Shown here piece by piece: positions 33,702-43,564 of a stretch of DNA of 64,000 nt. Position 1 is the stretch's first letter. The number at the start of each line of letters is the position of its first letter. The stretch is from Exiguobacterium acetylicum DSM 20416 (GTDB lineage Bacteria > Bacillota > Bacilli > Exiguobacteriales > Exiguobacteriaceae). Position numbers and translations under genes: made by a program. The notes beneath the pieces are model-generated. The model was not told the DNA's origin and searched no databases. It was given only the letters and a program-made list of their open reading frames with translations. The stretch spans positions 3,098,841-3,162,840 of the forward strand of contig NZ_JNIR01000001.1 in NCBI RefSeq assembly GCF_000702605.1, written 5' to 3'.

Positions 33702-35198
33702 ATGAATGAACTCATCCAACAGTTAGTAGCGCAAGCAATCCAGGAACGCTTGATTGAACCGGAAGATGCGATCTACGCCCGGAACCGGATTCTAGCGCGG
33801 GTCGGTAAAGCCGATTTTGAAGAACAGGCAGACGTACCATCTCGCCCAATTCCAGATGTTTTGGATGACATGATCGAAGTGTTGATCGCAAGCGGACAGT
33901 TGCCGGCGCGTCTTGAAGACAAAGAGCAGTTCGCAGCAGATGTGATGGATATCTTCGTCGCCCGTCCATCTGACGTGACGGCGGTATTCCGTCGTCTGTA
34001 CGCTGAATCACCTATTGCTGCGACGGATTATTTTTACCAACTGAGCCAAGCAAGTAACTACATTCAAACGAAACGGATTGCTAAAAATAAACGTTATCAA
34101 GCGGAGACAGCTTACGGAACGATCGATGTCACGATCAACTTATCGAAGCCGGAAAAAGATCCGCGTGAAATCGCGGCAGCCCGGACGGAGGCACCGACGA
34201 CGTCGAACTATCCGACCTGCCTGTTATGCGTTGAAAACGTCGGCTACGCGGGTCGTGCGAATCATCCAGCCCGTGCGAATCACCGAATCGTTCCGCTGAC
34301 ACTGATGGAAGAACCATGGGCACTACAATACTCACCGTATGTCTACTACAACGAACATAGCATCATTTTGTCGCAGGAACATCGTGACATGGTCATCAAT
34401 CGGGATGCGTTTGCACGTCTGCTCGCCTTCGTCGAGCAATTCCCACATTACTTTGCTGGTTCGAACGCCGACCTGCCGATCGTCGGTGGATCGATCTTGA
34501 CGCATGATCATTATCAGGGCGGTCGCTATACGTTTGCGATGGACCGGGCAAACGCTTTAACATCCTTTACGTTCCCGGATCAGCCGACAGTCACTGGTGA
34601 AACCTTACACTGGCCACTGAGTGTGTTGCGTCTGAAAAGTACAGATGCGTCGGCACTACTCGATGCTGCGACGACCGTCTATGAGACGTGGTTGACGTAT
34701 ACGGATGAGAGTCAAGAGATCCAGTCACACACAGGTGAGACGCGACACAATACGGTGACGCCGATTGCTCGTCAGCGTGATGGACAATTCGAGCTCGATC
34801 TCGTCTTACGGAACAACCGGACGTCAGCAGAACATCCGGACGGTATTTTCCATACGCATGCTGATATTCACCATATCAAACGGGAAAATATCGGTTTGAT
34901 CGAGGTGATGGGACTGGCGGTCTTACCGGCACGTTTGCTCCAAGAGTTGCAACAGGTTGAACGATTCATCACAGGTGAAATCGACGAAGTGGCAGTTGCT
35001 CATGCTGACTGGGCAGAGGAACTAAAACAAGCGTATGACGGTCAAGATGTCACGATGTACGTCGAACAAGCAGTCGCCGCGAAATTCGTACGTGGTCTCG
35101 AGGACTGTGGCGTCTTTAAGCAGACGGAAGACGGTCAGGCAGCGTTCGGACGATTCATTCAACTCGTGACGCGCCAACCGGTGGAGGAACAACGATGA
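33702..35198 (+). CDS. galT: Galactose-1-phosphate uridylyltransferase (Firmicute type)
   Basis: 498 residues, the long Firmicute GalT form. The catalytic region includes NHRIVPLTL, SILTHDHYQGGRYTFAMDRA (HDHYQGG) and an HTHADIHHIK segment. It transfers UMP from UDP-glucose to galactose-1-phosphate. AATGAGGAGAGTGACGGCG gives the start at 33702; the in-frame upstream start would overlap galE. Its last bases overlap galM by four. Confidence 0.94.
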   Translation: MNELIQQLVAQAIQERLIEPEDAIYARNRILARVGKADFEEQADVPSRPIPDVLDDMIEVLIASGQLPARLEDKEQFAADVMDIFVARPSDVTAVFRRLYAESPIAATDYFYQLSQASNYIQTKRIAKNKRYQAETAYGTIDVTINLSKPEKDPREIAAARTEAPTTSNYPTCLLCVENVGYAGRANHPARANHRIVPLTLMEEPWALQYSPYVYYNEHSIILSQEHRDMVINRDAFARLLAFVEQFPHYFAGSNADLPIVGGSILTHDHYQGGRYTFAMDRANALTSFTFPDQPTVTGETLHWPLSVLRLKSTDASALLDAATTVYETWLTYTDESQEIQSHTGETRHNTVTPIARQRDGQFELDLVLRNNRTSAEHPDGIFHTHADIHHIKRENIGLIEVMGLAVLPARLLQELQQVERFITGEIDEVAVAHADWAEELKQAYDGQDVTMYVEQAVAAKFVRGLEDCGVFKQTEDGQAAFGRFIQLVTRQPVEEQR

Positions 35199-36199
35199 CA
35201 CGACTACTTGAGAAAGAGTTGATCCGCCATACGTTACGTCAGGAAGGCATCGAAGTGACACTCTGGAACTACGGCGGCATCATCCAAGATATCCGGACGA
35301 TCGATCGGGATGGTCATTTAGAGAGTGTTGTCCTTGGCCTCGAGACGGTGGAAGATTATCAACAGCACTCGCCTTACTTCGGGGCAATCGTCGGACGCGT
35401 CGCTGGTCGAATCGGACAGGCGCGCTTCGAAGTAGCGGGAGACGTCTATCCGCTCGTCGCAAACGACGGTGCGAATCATCTACATGGTGGGATTCACGGA
35501 TTCGATCAAGCGTGGTTCGATGTCATTGAAGCGACGGATAGATTGTTCCACTTGCGCTTGAACAGTCCAGACGGAGAAGAAGGTTATCCGGGAACGGTCA
35601 CGCTCGACGTGTATTATCGCCTAGACGATACAACACTGACGCTTGAGATGACGGCTGTAACGGATCAAACGACACCCCTCAATCTGACGAATCATACGTA
35701 CTTCAACTTATCGGGAAATGCGAAGCGGGATGTGTTGGATCACGTCTTGACGTTACCAAGTGACTACTACTTACCGGTCCAGCCAGATGGCTTGCCGACG
35801 GGCGAACAACGGGATGTCTCCGGAACCCCGTTTGATTTCCGTAACGGTCAGTCGATTCGTGACGGGATTACGCTGGAACATCCCGAGACGATTGCTGTCG
35901 GAAACGGCTACGATCATCCATTCGTCTTGCGGGCTGACACACTCCGACTTGAAGATCCGGTATCCGGTCGCTTCGTCAACGTGACAACAAATCAGCCAGC
36001 AGTCGTGCTCTATACCGGAACGCAACTGCTGACCGATTATACGATTCATGGGGTTTCGGCTCGGCCATCGCTTGGCTTATGCCTTGAAACGCAAGTTCAT
36101 CCGAATGCAGTCCATGAATCTGATTTTCCATCAATCCTGTTGTCACCCGGTGAGGCGTATCACTGGAAAACAGCTTATCGCTTTGGTGTAATATCTTGA
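35195..36199 (+). CDS. galM: Aldose 1-epimerase (galactose mutarotase)
   Basis: 334 residues. Catalytic His residues are expected in ANDGANHLHGG and NLTNHTYFNLSG, with the base Glu in LETQVHPNAVHE near the C-terminus. It converts beta-galactose released by the GH42 enzyme to the alpha anomer used by GalK. It is coupled to galT by ATGA and ends the operon at a terminator. Confidence 0.94.
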   Translation: MTRLLEKELIRHTLRQEGIEVTLWNYGGIIQDIRTIDRDGHLESVVLGLETVEDYQQHSPYFGAIVGRVAGRIGQARFEVAGDVYPLVANDGANHLHGGIHGFDQAWFDVIEATDRLFHLRLNSPDGEEGYPGTVTLDVYYRLDDTTLTLEMTAVTDQTTPLNLTNHTYFNLSGNAKRDVLDHVLTLPSDYYLPVQPDGLPTGEQRDVSGTPFDFRNGQSIRDGITLEHPETIAVGNGYDHPFVLRADTLRLEDPVSGRFVNVTTNQPAVVLYTGTQLLTDYTIHGVSARPSLGLCLETQVHPNAVHESDFPSILLSPGEAYHWKTAYRFGVIS

Positions 36200-36210
36200 T
36201 TGATTCGAAG

Positions 36211-36256
36211 AAGCCCCGCTTTCCGTGTCCGGTTGGATAGGAAATTGGGGCTTTTT
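36211..36256 (+). terminator. Terminator of the galactoside operon
   Basis: AAGCCCC (36211-36217) pairs with GGGGCTT (36247-36253), extended by CTTTCC/GGAAAT, and is followed by TTTTTG. Confidence 0.83.
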
Positions 36257-36326
36257 GTGTATAGAAGGAGATCGGGAAGAAAAGTGCGAAAGGTGATACT
36301 AAATCATAATTTAAGGAGGGATTTCC

Positions 36327-36737
36327 ATGCAGTATGCCGCTACTCCTTGTCTCGTTTTTTCGGGACAAGCCAAGCAGGCGATTGCTTACTACGAAAACAT
36401 ATTTGCGATGACACGTCGCCGTCTCGTAATGGACGAAACAGGAGACACTGTCTATCACGCACAGTTATCAAACGGAGCGTTCGAATTGATGCTCTGGGAC
36501 GAGAGTGATGCACCGGAGATCTCTCCTTCACTCCATCTGTTGTTGACTTTTACGTCGCTTGAAGAGCTCGAGCAAGTGTATCTGCGATTAACGACAGACG
36601 GTCAAATCGTCACACCTCTTGCTGTAGCAGACTTTGGAGGTTGGTATGCGCAAGTCCGCGATCCGTTCGGGATTCTTTTTGCTCTATCTTTCAGCGAAGA
36701 GGGACGAGAATCAGAGGCGTTGCTCGAGCGCGAGTAG
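36327..36737 (+). CDS. VOC/PhnB-like protein
   Basis: 136 residues. The start TPCLVFSGQAKQAIAYYENIF and the end WYAQVRDPFGILFALSF are typical of PhnB-like (glyoxalase/bleomycin-fold) proteins. They may bind a metal and a small ligand; the substrate is unknown. TTAAGGAGGGATTTCC precedes the ATG. The last 27 bases overlap the convergent ogt gene, so no terminator separates them. Confidence 0.85.
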   Translation: MQYAATPCLVFSGQAKQAIAYYENIFAMTRRRLVMDETGDTVYHAQLSNGAFELMLWDESDAPEISPSLHLLLTFTSLEELEQVYLRLTTDGQIVTPLAVADFGGWYAQVRDPFGILFALSFSEEGRESEALLERE

Positions 36738-37211
36738 CGTCCGCTTCATATTCAGACCGCCATGATAGCCGAGAAGATCGCCTTTTTTGCCAATGATCCG
36801 GTGACACGGAATCGCGAGCAGTAATCGATTTTTTCCGATTGCCGTGCCAATCGCGCGAGTCGCGTTCGGTCGAAAGAGACGTTCCGCGATATCAGAGTAG
36901 GTGGCGGTTTGACCGTACGGTACCGCGCGTAAAGCATTCCAGACTTCAAGCTGGAACGGGGTACCGACAGGCGCAAGCGGAAAGGACAGTGTCGTCGACT
37001 GCTGATTCAGATAAGCGAGTAGCTGCTCCGTATACGGAGCAAGCGCGGTGTCAGAAGCAATCCGATCGGCTCGGGGGAAGTGTTTTCGCGACCAGTCGTC
37101 GAATAGATCCTCCGGTTCATCCCAAGCGCCGACATAACAGAGACCATCTGCTGTAGCGGCGACCGGAAACGTATGCGTATTCCAGTGCAAACGAGTGAAG
37201 TACAGTTCCAT
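36711..37211 (-). CDS. ogt: Methylated-DNA-protein cysteine methyltransferase
   Basis: 166 residues. The C-terminal domain has VWNALRAVPYGQTATYSDIA (helix-turn-helix) and the acceptor motif PCHRIIGKKGDLLGYHGG. The Cys takes alkyl groups from O6-alkylguanine in a one-time reaction. The N-terminal part is the shorter Ogt-type domain, without Ada metal-binding cysteines. Its 3' end overlaps the VOC gene in the opposite direction. Confidence 0.93.
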   Translation of the reverse strand: MELYFTRLHWNTHTFPVAATADGLCYVGAWDEPEDLFDDWSRKHFPRADRIASDTALAPYTEQLLAYLNQQSTTLSFPLAPVGTPFQLEVWNALRAVPYGQTATYSDIAERLFRPNATRAIGTAIGKNRLLLAIPCHRIIGKKGDLLGYHGGLNMKRTLLALEQRL

Positions 37212-37251
37212 GACATGTTTTCCTTTCTACACGAAATGAAGTGACGAATCC

Positions 37252-37286
37252 AAAAGAGGTGCTTCTGACGCAGAGGCACCTCTTTT
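37252..37286. terminator. Terminator at the end of the branched-chain catabolic operon
   Basis: AAAAGAGGTGC pairs with GCACCTCTTTT around an 11-base loop. On the minus strand it follows the lpdA stop within a few bases and ends in T. Confidence 0.83.
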
Positions 37287-37289
37287 AGA

Positions 37290-38687
37290 TTACGCGCGCG
37301 AACCGACCTGTTGACGGGGTGGCAGGTGGATCGATTGACCGAATAAGGATTCTATCGATTCCGTCAGGACTTCGCCTCGACTCGGATGAGCCATGACAGG
37401 GAAGAGAAGATCCTCCCGTTTCGCTGCCAGTTCCAGTGCTTGTGTAAATTGTCCGACGAGACGATGGGCATCGTCCCCGATCATATGAATACCAAGGATT
37501 AGTGATGTTTGCTCGTCAGCGATGACCTTAACGAACCCACTGCCACCTTCAATCGTCGTCGCTCCGTTTGCATTCAGTGGGAACTGTCCGGTTTGGAGCG
37601 TGTGTCCGGCTTCACTCGCTTCTTGTTCTGTCATCCCAACCGAAGCAATCGGTGGGAAAGTCCGTAGAACCGTTGGGTAGTAAGGTGTCGTCAGATCGAC
37701 GTCTTGACCAGACAAGTGAGCTGCCGTCCGTTTCGCTTCGTGAATCGCACGAATGGCGAGCTGGGGACCCGGTGTCACGTCACCAATCGCGTAAATATGC
37801 GCTTGATTCGTTCGTCCATATGCGTCAACTGGAATCGTTCCGTCTTCTGCAAGCGTCACACCGATCCGTTCGAGACCGAGTGTCAAACTGTTCGGGATCC
37901 GGGAAAGGGACTGGAACAGATAGGCACCCTGATAGGCGACTTCTTCTCCGTTTTTCATGACGGTAACGGTCGCGTCTGATGAAGCCTCGATACGTGTCAC
38001 GACATCCGATACGAGACGGATTTTTTGTTTTTTGAATGTCCGCTTCAGTTCCTTTTCAAGGCTTGGTTCGAGTGATAAGTGATCCGCGAACAACGTCACC
38101 TCTGTCCCAAGAGCATGGAAACAAGCAGCAGCTTCGAGTGCTAACGTGTCGGATCCAATGATCAATAAGCTCTCTGGTCGCTGCTCGAGTTGATAAAGCT
38201 GCTCGGCATTCAAACGGCACGATTCCTCGTGCTGGATACTGTGACTGCCGGTCGCAATGATGACGTCCCGGAACCGGTACGTATCGAACTGATGTCCCGA
38301 CTCGACGCCGATCCGGTCTTCTGACAGGAAGGAGGCTGCACCAGAGATATGCTCAATCTGGTTCGCCTGACAGAGGGCGACCACTCCCTGACGTAATTGC
38401 TGCACGACTCGATTCCGGTAAGCATTCATTTTACTGAAATCATGGACAGCAGGGGCCGTGAATCCAAGGTCTTCGAGATGCGGCATGCGTAACATCTCTT
38501 CTGCCGTATGCGCGTAGACCTTGGACGGGATACAGCCTCGGTTTAAACACAGTCCACCGAGTTCATCTTGTTCGATCAAGGTGACGTTTCGACCGCCTTG
38601 TGCTGCGCGGATCGCTGCCGTGTAACCTGCGGGACCTCCACCGATGATCAGGAGATCCCGTTCTTGTGTAAGTTCGCCAACAACCAT
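37290..38687 (-). CDS. lpdA: Dihydrolipoyl dehydrogenase (E3)
   Basis: 465 residues. FAD-binding IIGGGPAGYTAAIRAAQGG, the redox pair in GGLCLNRGCIPSK, a NAD domain with LLIIGSDTLALEAAACF, and the C-terminal His-Glu base in MAHPSRGE. It reoxidises the lipoyl arm of the E2 subunit and makes NADH. There is one base between the E2 stop and this ATG. It closes the operon leucine dehydrogenase-E1alpha-E1beta-E2-E3. Confidence 0.94.
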   Translation of the reverse strand: MVVGELTQERDLLIIGGGPAGYTAAIRAAQGGRNVTLIEQDELGGLCLNRGCIPSKVYAHTAEEMLRMPHLEDLGFTAPAVHDFSKMNAYRNRVVQQLRQGVVALCQANQIEHISGAASFLSEDRIGVESGHQFDTYRFRDVIIATGSHSIQHEESCRLNAEQLYQLEQRPESLLIIGSDTLALEAAACFHALGTEVTLFADHLSLEPSLEKELKRTFKKQKIRLVSDVVTRIEASSDATVTVMKNGEEVAYQGAYLFQSLSRIPNSLTLGLERIGVTLAEDGTIPVDAYGRTNQAHIYAIGDVTPGPQLAIRAIHEAKRTAAHLSGQDVDLTTPYYPTVLRTFPPIASVGMTEQEASEAGHTLQTGQFPLNANGATTIEGGSGFVKVIADEQTSLILGIHMIGDDAHRLVGQFTQALELAAKREDLLFPVMAHPSRGEVLTESIESLFGQSIHLPPRQQVGSRA

Positions 38688-38688
38688 G

Positions 38689-39906
38689 TTAGATCAACTC
38701 CAAAAGTAGGGTAGTCGGATGTTCAATCAGTGACACGAAGCGGTTCGTAAAGGCAACAGCCGTTGCCCCGTCCGCGACACGATGATCAAACGACATCGAC
38801 AAATTCATCATCGAGCGGACGACGATTTGATCGTCTTCATCGACACAGGCTCGTTTTTTCGTCTTATGGAAGGCAATCAGTGCCGTTTCCGGATAATTGA
38901 TGATCGGTGTTGCTCCCGTACTGCCGAGCGGACCCACATTGCTCATCGTGAATGTACTTGGTTTTAAATCTGCTGCGCGTAAGGCACCGTTTTGAGCACG
39001 TTGTTGCAAGGCGACCAATTGTTCATGCAGTTCCGTCAGCGAGAGCTGATCGGCATGACGGATGACAGGAACCATCAACCCGTCCGGTGTCTCTGTTGCC
39101 ATGCCAAAGTGGAAATCCTGCTCTAATCGAATACATGCATTCGTTTCATCGAGTTTGGCATGGAAGACAGGATACTCTTTTAAGGCAACGATTAAGGCTT
39201 TGATGAAGAAGGCGTTGACGTTGATGTTTCGTCCAGCGACTTTCCATTCGGCACGTAAAGCGAGCAAACGTGTCATGTCGACTTCTTCAAAGTGAGTGAC
39301 ATGAGGAATCGTATACAGCGACTGGGTCATCTTTTTCGCGATCTGCTTGCGAATGCCGCGGAACGGGATCGTTTCCGGAGATGTCTCTTGGTACGTGACC
39401 TCTTCAATGATTGGTGCAGCTGTCTCTTGTGGAGCAGTAGCAGCCTGGACGAAGCGAAGCACATCGTCCTCCGAGACTCGACCTGACGGATCAGAAGCCG
39501 TGACAGTTTCGATATCAATCCCGTGATCACGGGCGATTTTTCGCGTATATGGTGTCGCAAGGACACGTTTTGTTGGAGATGCTTGAACAGGTGGGACTGC
39601 GACATCGACAGGTACTGATTCAGATACGCGCGACGCTTCAGGTGCTACAGTGACTGGCATGTCAGAAGCGTTGCTTGCTTCGATATGCAACAATGTCGTA
39701 CCGACTTGCACCGTCTGACCGACCGGGATGATGATTTCCTTGACGATTCCGGAAACGGGAGCCGGTAGTGCGGCGACCATCTTATCAGTCGCGACCTCAA
39801 CGACCGGTTGATCCGTCGTGACATGGTCTCCGACTTGGACGAGGTAATGGGCGATCTCACCTTCTGTCATCCCTTCACCGACATCATGTAATTTAACTTC
39901 GATCAT
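38689..39906 (-). CDS. bkdB: Branched-chain alpha-keto acid dehydrogenase E2 (dihydrolipoyl acyltransferase)
   Basis: 405 residues. One lipoyl domain with the modified Lys in EVATDKMVAALPAP, a peripheral-subunit-binding domain (VLATPYTRKIARDHGID), and a catalytic acyltransferase domain ending with SFDHRVADGATA (His and Asp of HxxxD). It transfers the acyl group to CoA. The start at 39906 follows AAGGAGCTGAATGCC; a longer in-frame extension overlaps E1beta. The branched-chain substrate is inferred from the adjacent leucine dehydrogenase. Confidence 0.92.
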   Translation of the reverse strand: MIEVKLHDVGEGMTEGEIAHYLVQVGDHVTTDQPVVEVATDKMVAALPAPVSGIVKEIIIPVGQTVQVGTTLLHIEASNASDMPVTVAPEASRVSESVPVDVAVPPVQASPTKRVLATPYTRKIARDHGIDIETVTASDPSGRVSEDDVLRFVQAATAPQETAAPIIEEVTYQETSPETIPFRGIRKQIAKKMTQSLYTIPHVTHFEEVDMTRLLALRAEWKVAGRNINVNAFFIKALIVALKEYPVFHAKLDETNACIRLEQDFHFGMATETPDGLMVPVIRHADQLSLTELHEQLVALQQRAQNGALRAADLKPSTFTMSNVGPLGSTGATPIINYPETALIAFHKTKKRACVDEDDQIVVRSMMNLSMSFDHRVADGATAVAFTNRFVSLIEHPTTLLLELI

Positions 39907-39919
39907 GGCATTCAGCTCC

Positions 39920-40918
39920 TTAAAACTCGACCGTACGCTGAATCGTCGCAAGGACACGTTCTGGCGTCGGAATGTAATGGTCTTCGAGGGCGAACAGCGG
40001 GACCGGAACATCAAAACCGGTCACGCGGGCAATCGGTGCCCGTAAATAAAGGAACGCCGTATCATTAATCAACGTCACGAGATCATTACCGAGACCACCC
40101 ATTGCTGCGGCTTCATGGACGATGACGGCACGACCCGTCTTTTGAACGGAAGCAGCAATCGTTTCCCGGTCAAGTGGATAAAGCGTCCGTAAGTCGAGGA
40201 CTTCGCAAGAAATTCCGCGTTCCTGAGCAGCCGTTGCTGCCTTTTGGGCTACTTGAACCATTGCTCCCCAGGCGATCAACGTTACGTCCGTCCCTTCGCT
40301 GACGCAGCGCGCTTTTCCGATTTCAACGGTATACGATTCGCTCGGTACGACTTCCTTGAATGAACGGTAACTGCGCATCGACTCAAGGAACAAAACGGGA
40401 TCTGGATCTTCAATCGCAGCAATCAATAATCCTTTTGCATCGTATGGTGTCGCTGGACAAACGACCTTAAGACCAGGCATCGATGTAAAGAGTGCTTCTG
40501 TACTGTCGGAGTGAATTTCCGGTGCCCGAATACCGGCACCATAAGGCGCACGAATGACCATCGGCACACTGTACCGTCCCATCGTCCGCATCCGAATACG
40601 GGAGACGTGAGTCATGATTTGTTCATAGGCAGGGTAGATGAAGCCGAGAAATTGAATCTCGACGATCGGTTTAAAGCCATTGATGGCAAGGCCGATCGAC
40701 GTACCGACGATGCCAGCTTCACTGAGCGGTGTATCAACAATCCGGTCTTCCCCGAACTCTTCTTGTAAGCCGTCCGTTGCCCGGAAAACGCCACCATTTT
40801 TTCCGACATCTTCTCCAAGGACGAGCGTCGTCTCATCCTCTGTCAGTTTCGTTCGTAAGGCATCTGTGACAGCTTGGACGAGTGTCATCTCCGTTTGACG
40901 ATTGATTGGTGTTGCCAT
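39920..40918 (-). CDS. bkdAB: Branched-chain alpha-keto acid dehydrogenase E1 beta
   Basis: 332 residues of the transketolase-like pyrimidine and C-terminal domains: LGEDVGKNGGVFRATDGL, DTPLSEAGIVGTSIGLA, IRAPYGAGIRAPEIHSDS and VIVHEAAAMGGLG. It pairs with E1alpha to form the thiamine diphosphate site. It is separated from the E1alpha gene by one base. Confidence 0.92.
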   Translation of the reverse strand: MATPINRQTEMTLVQAVTDALRTKLTEDETTLVLGEDVGKNGGVFRATDGLQEEFGEDRIVDTPLSEAGIVGTSIGLAINGFKPIVEIQFLGFIYPAYEQIMTHVSRIRMRTMGRYSVPMVIRAPYGAGIRAPEIHSDSTEALFTSMPGLKVVCPATPYDAKGLLIAAIEDPDPVLFLESMRSYRSFKEVVPSESYTVEIGKARCVSEGTDVTLIAWGAMVQVAQKAATAAQERGISCEVLDLRTLYPLDRETIAASVQKTGRAVIVHEAAAMGGLGNDLVTLINDTAFLYLRAPIARVTGFDVPVPLFALEDHYIPTPERVLATIQRTVEF

Positions 40919-40919
40919 C

Positions 40920-41969
40920 TCATTTCCCCCTTGCTAGCAGATACGCTTCTTTTTGTTGCTGGACATCAACCGGTAAGGTCGCGTACGTATGGTCGAACAG
41001 GTCATTGACGTCTGGCGCCTTGAATTGCTCCATCGCAGTTACTGCCGCTTCAACTTCTGCCTGATGCCGTTCCTGTAGCTGTTGCATCCATGTTTCGTCG
41101 AAGTAGCCTTGGTGTTTTAAGAACTGTTCGAGTCGATCAAGTGGATCGACCCGGTCACGTGAACGAGCTTGATCGCGGTATTTCGTTGGATCATCAGCTG
41201 TCGTGTGGGCACCAAACCGCCACGTGACGGCTTCGATCAATGTTGGTCCGCCGCCAGAACGGGCACGCGCAACGGCTGCTTGCATCGTGAAATAGACGGC
41301 AAATGCATCGTTCCCGTCGATCCGGACGCTCGGCATCCCGTAGGCGATTGCTTTTTGGGCGATCGTTTCGGAATGCATCTGTTTTTCGATCGGAACAGAG
41401 ATCGCGAATTGATTGTTTTGGTTGAACAGAATGACCGGTGCTTGGAAGACACTGGCGAAGTTCATCCCTTCGTGGAAGTCGCCTTCAGAAGTCGCCCCGT
41501 CACCAAAGTAAGCGACCGCGACGTTCGTCGTTCCTTTTCGTTTTTCCGCCCATGCGGCGCCGACGGCATGCGGAATTTGCGTCGAAATCGGCACGGCAGG
41601 AGGGAAGATGTGTTTCTCAGATGGCACGCAACCTTCGACACGACCGTTCCAGTAAAGAAGGGTCCGAACCATGTCGGCACCGAACGTCAACGTCGCACCG
41701 TGATCTCGGTACGTCGGGAATAACCAGTCCTGATCGGACAACGCCAGTGCACTACCGACTTGCGCTGCTTCTTGTCCTTCGAACGGTGCATAAGTGCCGA
41801 GGCGCCCTTGGCGTTGTAAGTTGATCGCTTTTCGGTCAAACGTCCGGATTCGGTGCATCTGTTCATACAGGGTGAGGGCGAGCTCTTTTGTCAAATCGTG
41901 TTCTTTTGATGCGTCGATGATACGACCTTCTTCATCGATGATGCGTTGAATCGGAAAATGTTGCTCCAT
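40920..41969 (-). CDS. bkdAA: Branched-chain alpha-keto acid dehydrogenase E1 alpha
   Basis: 349 residues. The thiamine diphosphate motif begins GDGATSEGDFHEGMNFASV and ends in an NNQFAIS segment, and the regulatory-loop-like RFGAHTTADDPTKYRD is conserved. It decarboxylates branched-chain 2-oxo acids. GAGGGGCTGAC precedes the ATG at 41969; the in-frame upstream region overlaps the leucine dehydrogenase gene. Confidence 0.92.
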   Translation of the reverse strand: MEQHFPIQRIIDEEGRIIDASKEHDLTKELALTLYEQMHRIRTFDRKAINLQRQGRLGTYAPFEGQEAAQVGSALALSDQDWLFPTYRDHGATLTFGADMVRTLLYWNGRVEGCVPSEKHIFPPAVPISTQIPHAVGAAWAEKRKGTTNVAVAYFGDGATSEGDFHEGMNFASVFQAPVILFNQNNQFAISVPIEKQMHSETIAQKAIAYGMPSVRIDGNDAFAVYFTMQAAVARARSGGGPTLIEAVTWRFGAHTTADDPTKYRDQARSRDRVDPLDRLEQFLKHQGYFDETWMQQLQERHQAEVEAAVTAMEQFKAPDVNDLFDHTYATLPVDVQQQKEAYLLARGK

Positions 41970-41982
41970 GTCAGCCCCTCCT

Positions 41983-43125
41983 TCAGTGGTTACGGATATC
42001 CCATTTTGGTTTTGTCGTATTCGTAAAGATGTTGTTGTGTTTTGCTCGGATTTGCATCCGTTTTTCACACATTCGGTTCGCGGCTTCAACCGTCGTGATG
42101 TTCTCTGCGTGCGACTCCTTGAAGACTTCGAGCACGGCGTCATAGATGTGACGCGTCTTCAGGAGGACCCGTTCGTGATTTGCTCCGTACAGTTCGTCCG
42201 CGACTTGGATCAATCCGCCACCATTGACGATATAGTCCGGTGCATACAAGATGCCGCGGTCCATCAAGACGTGAGCGAGCTGTTCATCCGCAAGCTGATT
42301 GTTCGCCGAACCGCAGATGGCTTTGCACGGTAAGAGGGCGATGTTTTGAGCGTGAATGACACCACCGTACGCACATGGAACGAAAACATCAGCATCCGTC
42401 AGATGAATTTCGTGAGGTGAGACGACGCGAACTGTCCCGGGTGCCATTTCGGCTTGAGTTACGATTGCTGCGAGTGCGGCTTCATTGACGTCTGAAACAT
42501 AAATCGTCGCACCGGCGAGTAACAGTTGCTCTGCGACCTTGAAGCCTACTTTGCCAAGTCCTTGGATCGCGTAAGTCGCACGACTCAAATCGTCTGAACC
42601 GAATAACGTCTCGATCGTCGCCCGAAGTCCATAGACGACACCTTCAGCCGTCGGGATCGATGAATCCCCGCTACCACCAAAGGCTTCTGGAATGCCAACG
42701 ATGCGTGATGTCTCCCGACTAGCGTGAACGAAATCATCCATCGTCGTGCCCATATCCGTTCCGGTGTAAAAACGTCCACCAAGCGAATCGACAAAGCGAC
42801 CGAAGGCACGGAAAAGCTCCGGTGATTTATCCGTTGCTGGATTGCCGATGATGACGGCTTTACCACCACCGAAATCAACGTCAGCGGCAGCACATTTATA
42901 CGTCATGCCGCGCGACAGGCGGAGGACATCGTCAAGTGCTTCATCGACAGAAGCGTAAGGCGCCATACGACATCCACCGAGAGCGGGACCGAGCGTCGTA
43001 TCGTGAATGGCGATGATCGCTTGTAAGCCTGATACCGGATCGTTGCAAAAGACGACTTGTTCGTGACCCGCGATTTTTTCCATGATCGAGAGCGTTGGAT
43101 TCGTAGATGGGTTTAACGTGTTCAT
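41983..43125 (-). CDS. bcd: Leucine/branched-chain amino acid dehydrogenase
   Basis: 380 residues of the Glu/Leu/Phe/Val dehydrogenase family. The substrate region [13 protein letters not shown] and catalytic Lys in [20 protein letters not shown] are followed by a NAD-binding [14 protein letters not shown]. It deaminates Leu, Ile and Val to the 2-oxo acids used by the following E1-E3 complex. GAGGAGGACTCTACT precedes the ATG at 43125. A cre site lies 27-40 bases upstream. Confidence 0.92.
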   Translation of the reverse strand: MNTLNPSTNPTLSIMEKIAGHEQVVFCNDPVSGLQAIIAIHDTTLGPALGGCRMAPYASVDEALDDVLRLSRGMTYKCAAADVDFGGGKAVIIGNPATDKSPELFRAFGRFVDSLGGRFYTGTDMGTTMDDFVHASRETSRIVGIPEAFGGSGDSSIPTAEGVVYGLRATIETLFGSDDLSRATYAIQGLGKVGFKVAEQLLLAGATIYVSDVNEAALAAIVTQAEMAPGTVRVVSPHEIHLTDADVFVPCAYGGVIHAQNIALLPCKAICGSANNQLADEQLAHVLMDRGILYAPDYIVNGGGLIQVADELYGANHERVLLKTRHIYDAVLEVFKESHAENITTVEAANRMCEKRMQIRAKHNNIFTNTTKPKWDIRNH

Positions 43126-43151
43126 AGTAGAGTCCTCCTCTATCAAATATA

Positions 43152-43165
43152 AGTAAGCGCTTTCA
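43152..43165 (-). promoter_or_regulatory. cre-like site ahead of the branched-chain catabolic operon
   Basis: Read on the minus strand, TGAAAGCGCTTACT matches TGWAANCGNTNWCA at 13 of 14 positions. It overlaps the stop codon of the thioesterase gene and sits just ahead of the leucine dehydrogenase RBS, where a promoter would lie. CcpA control of branched-chain degradation is inferred. Confidence 0.68.
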
Positions 43166-43564
43166 TTTTGTTGAAACATTATTTTGTAATTTTTCTTGAA
43201 TTCGGCTTTTTTCCAAAATGAATTGTGTGACTTCCCCTGTACCGATGATCGTGTGTCCATCCCGGATTTCGATGTCGGCGTCAACACGACGTGCCGTGAG
43301 GCGTGTTACTGTAGCGGTCACGATTAATCGTGCGCCTTCTGCTGCCATCCCGAGATGCTTCAACGAAACCGCACCCCCGACGCCTTCTTCGTCTGTCTCT
43401 AAGTAGGGCAGAATGAGTTGACGTGCTGCCCATTCCATATGGTAGACCATCGAAACGGTGGAGTATGCCGGATGAACCAATTGACCTTCGAACCGTGCAA
43501 ACATATCTTGCGAGACGACCGCTTGAATCTCTGCTGTATCCCCGACAGCTAAACCTGGTTTCAT
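43163..43564 (-). CDS. Hotdog-fold acyl-CoA thioesterase-like protein
   Basis: 133 residues. [23 protein letters not shown] and [26 protein letters not shown] match the FlK-like thioesterase family, whose members remove CoA from small acyl-CoAs. It lies between the divergent paa operon and the branched-chain operon, so it could hydrolyse stalled acyl-CoAs of either route. GAAGGGGGATCACG precedes the ATG. Confidence 0.78.
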   Translation of the reverse strand: MKPGLAVGDTAEIQAVVSQDMFARFEGQLVHPAYSTVSMVYHMEWAARQLILPYLETDEEGVGGAVSLKHLGMAAEGARLIVTATVTRLTARRVDADIEIRDGHTIIGTGEVTQFILEKSRIQEKLQNNVSTK

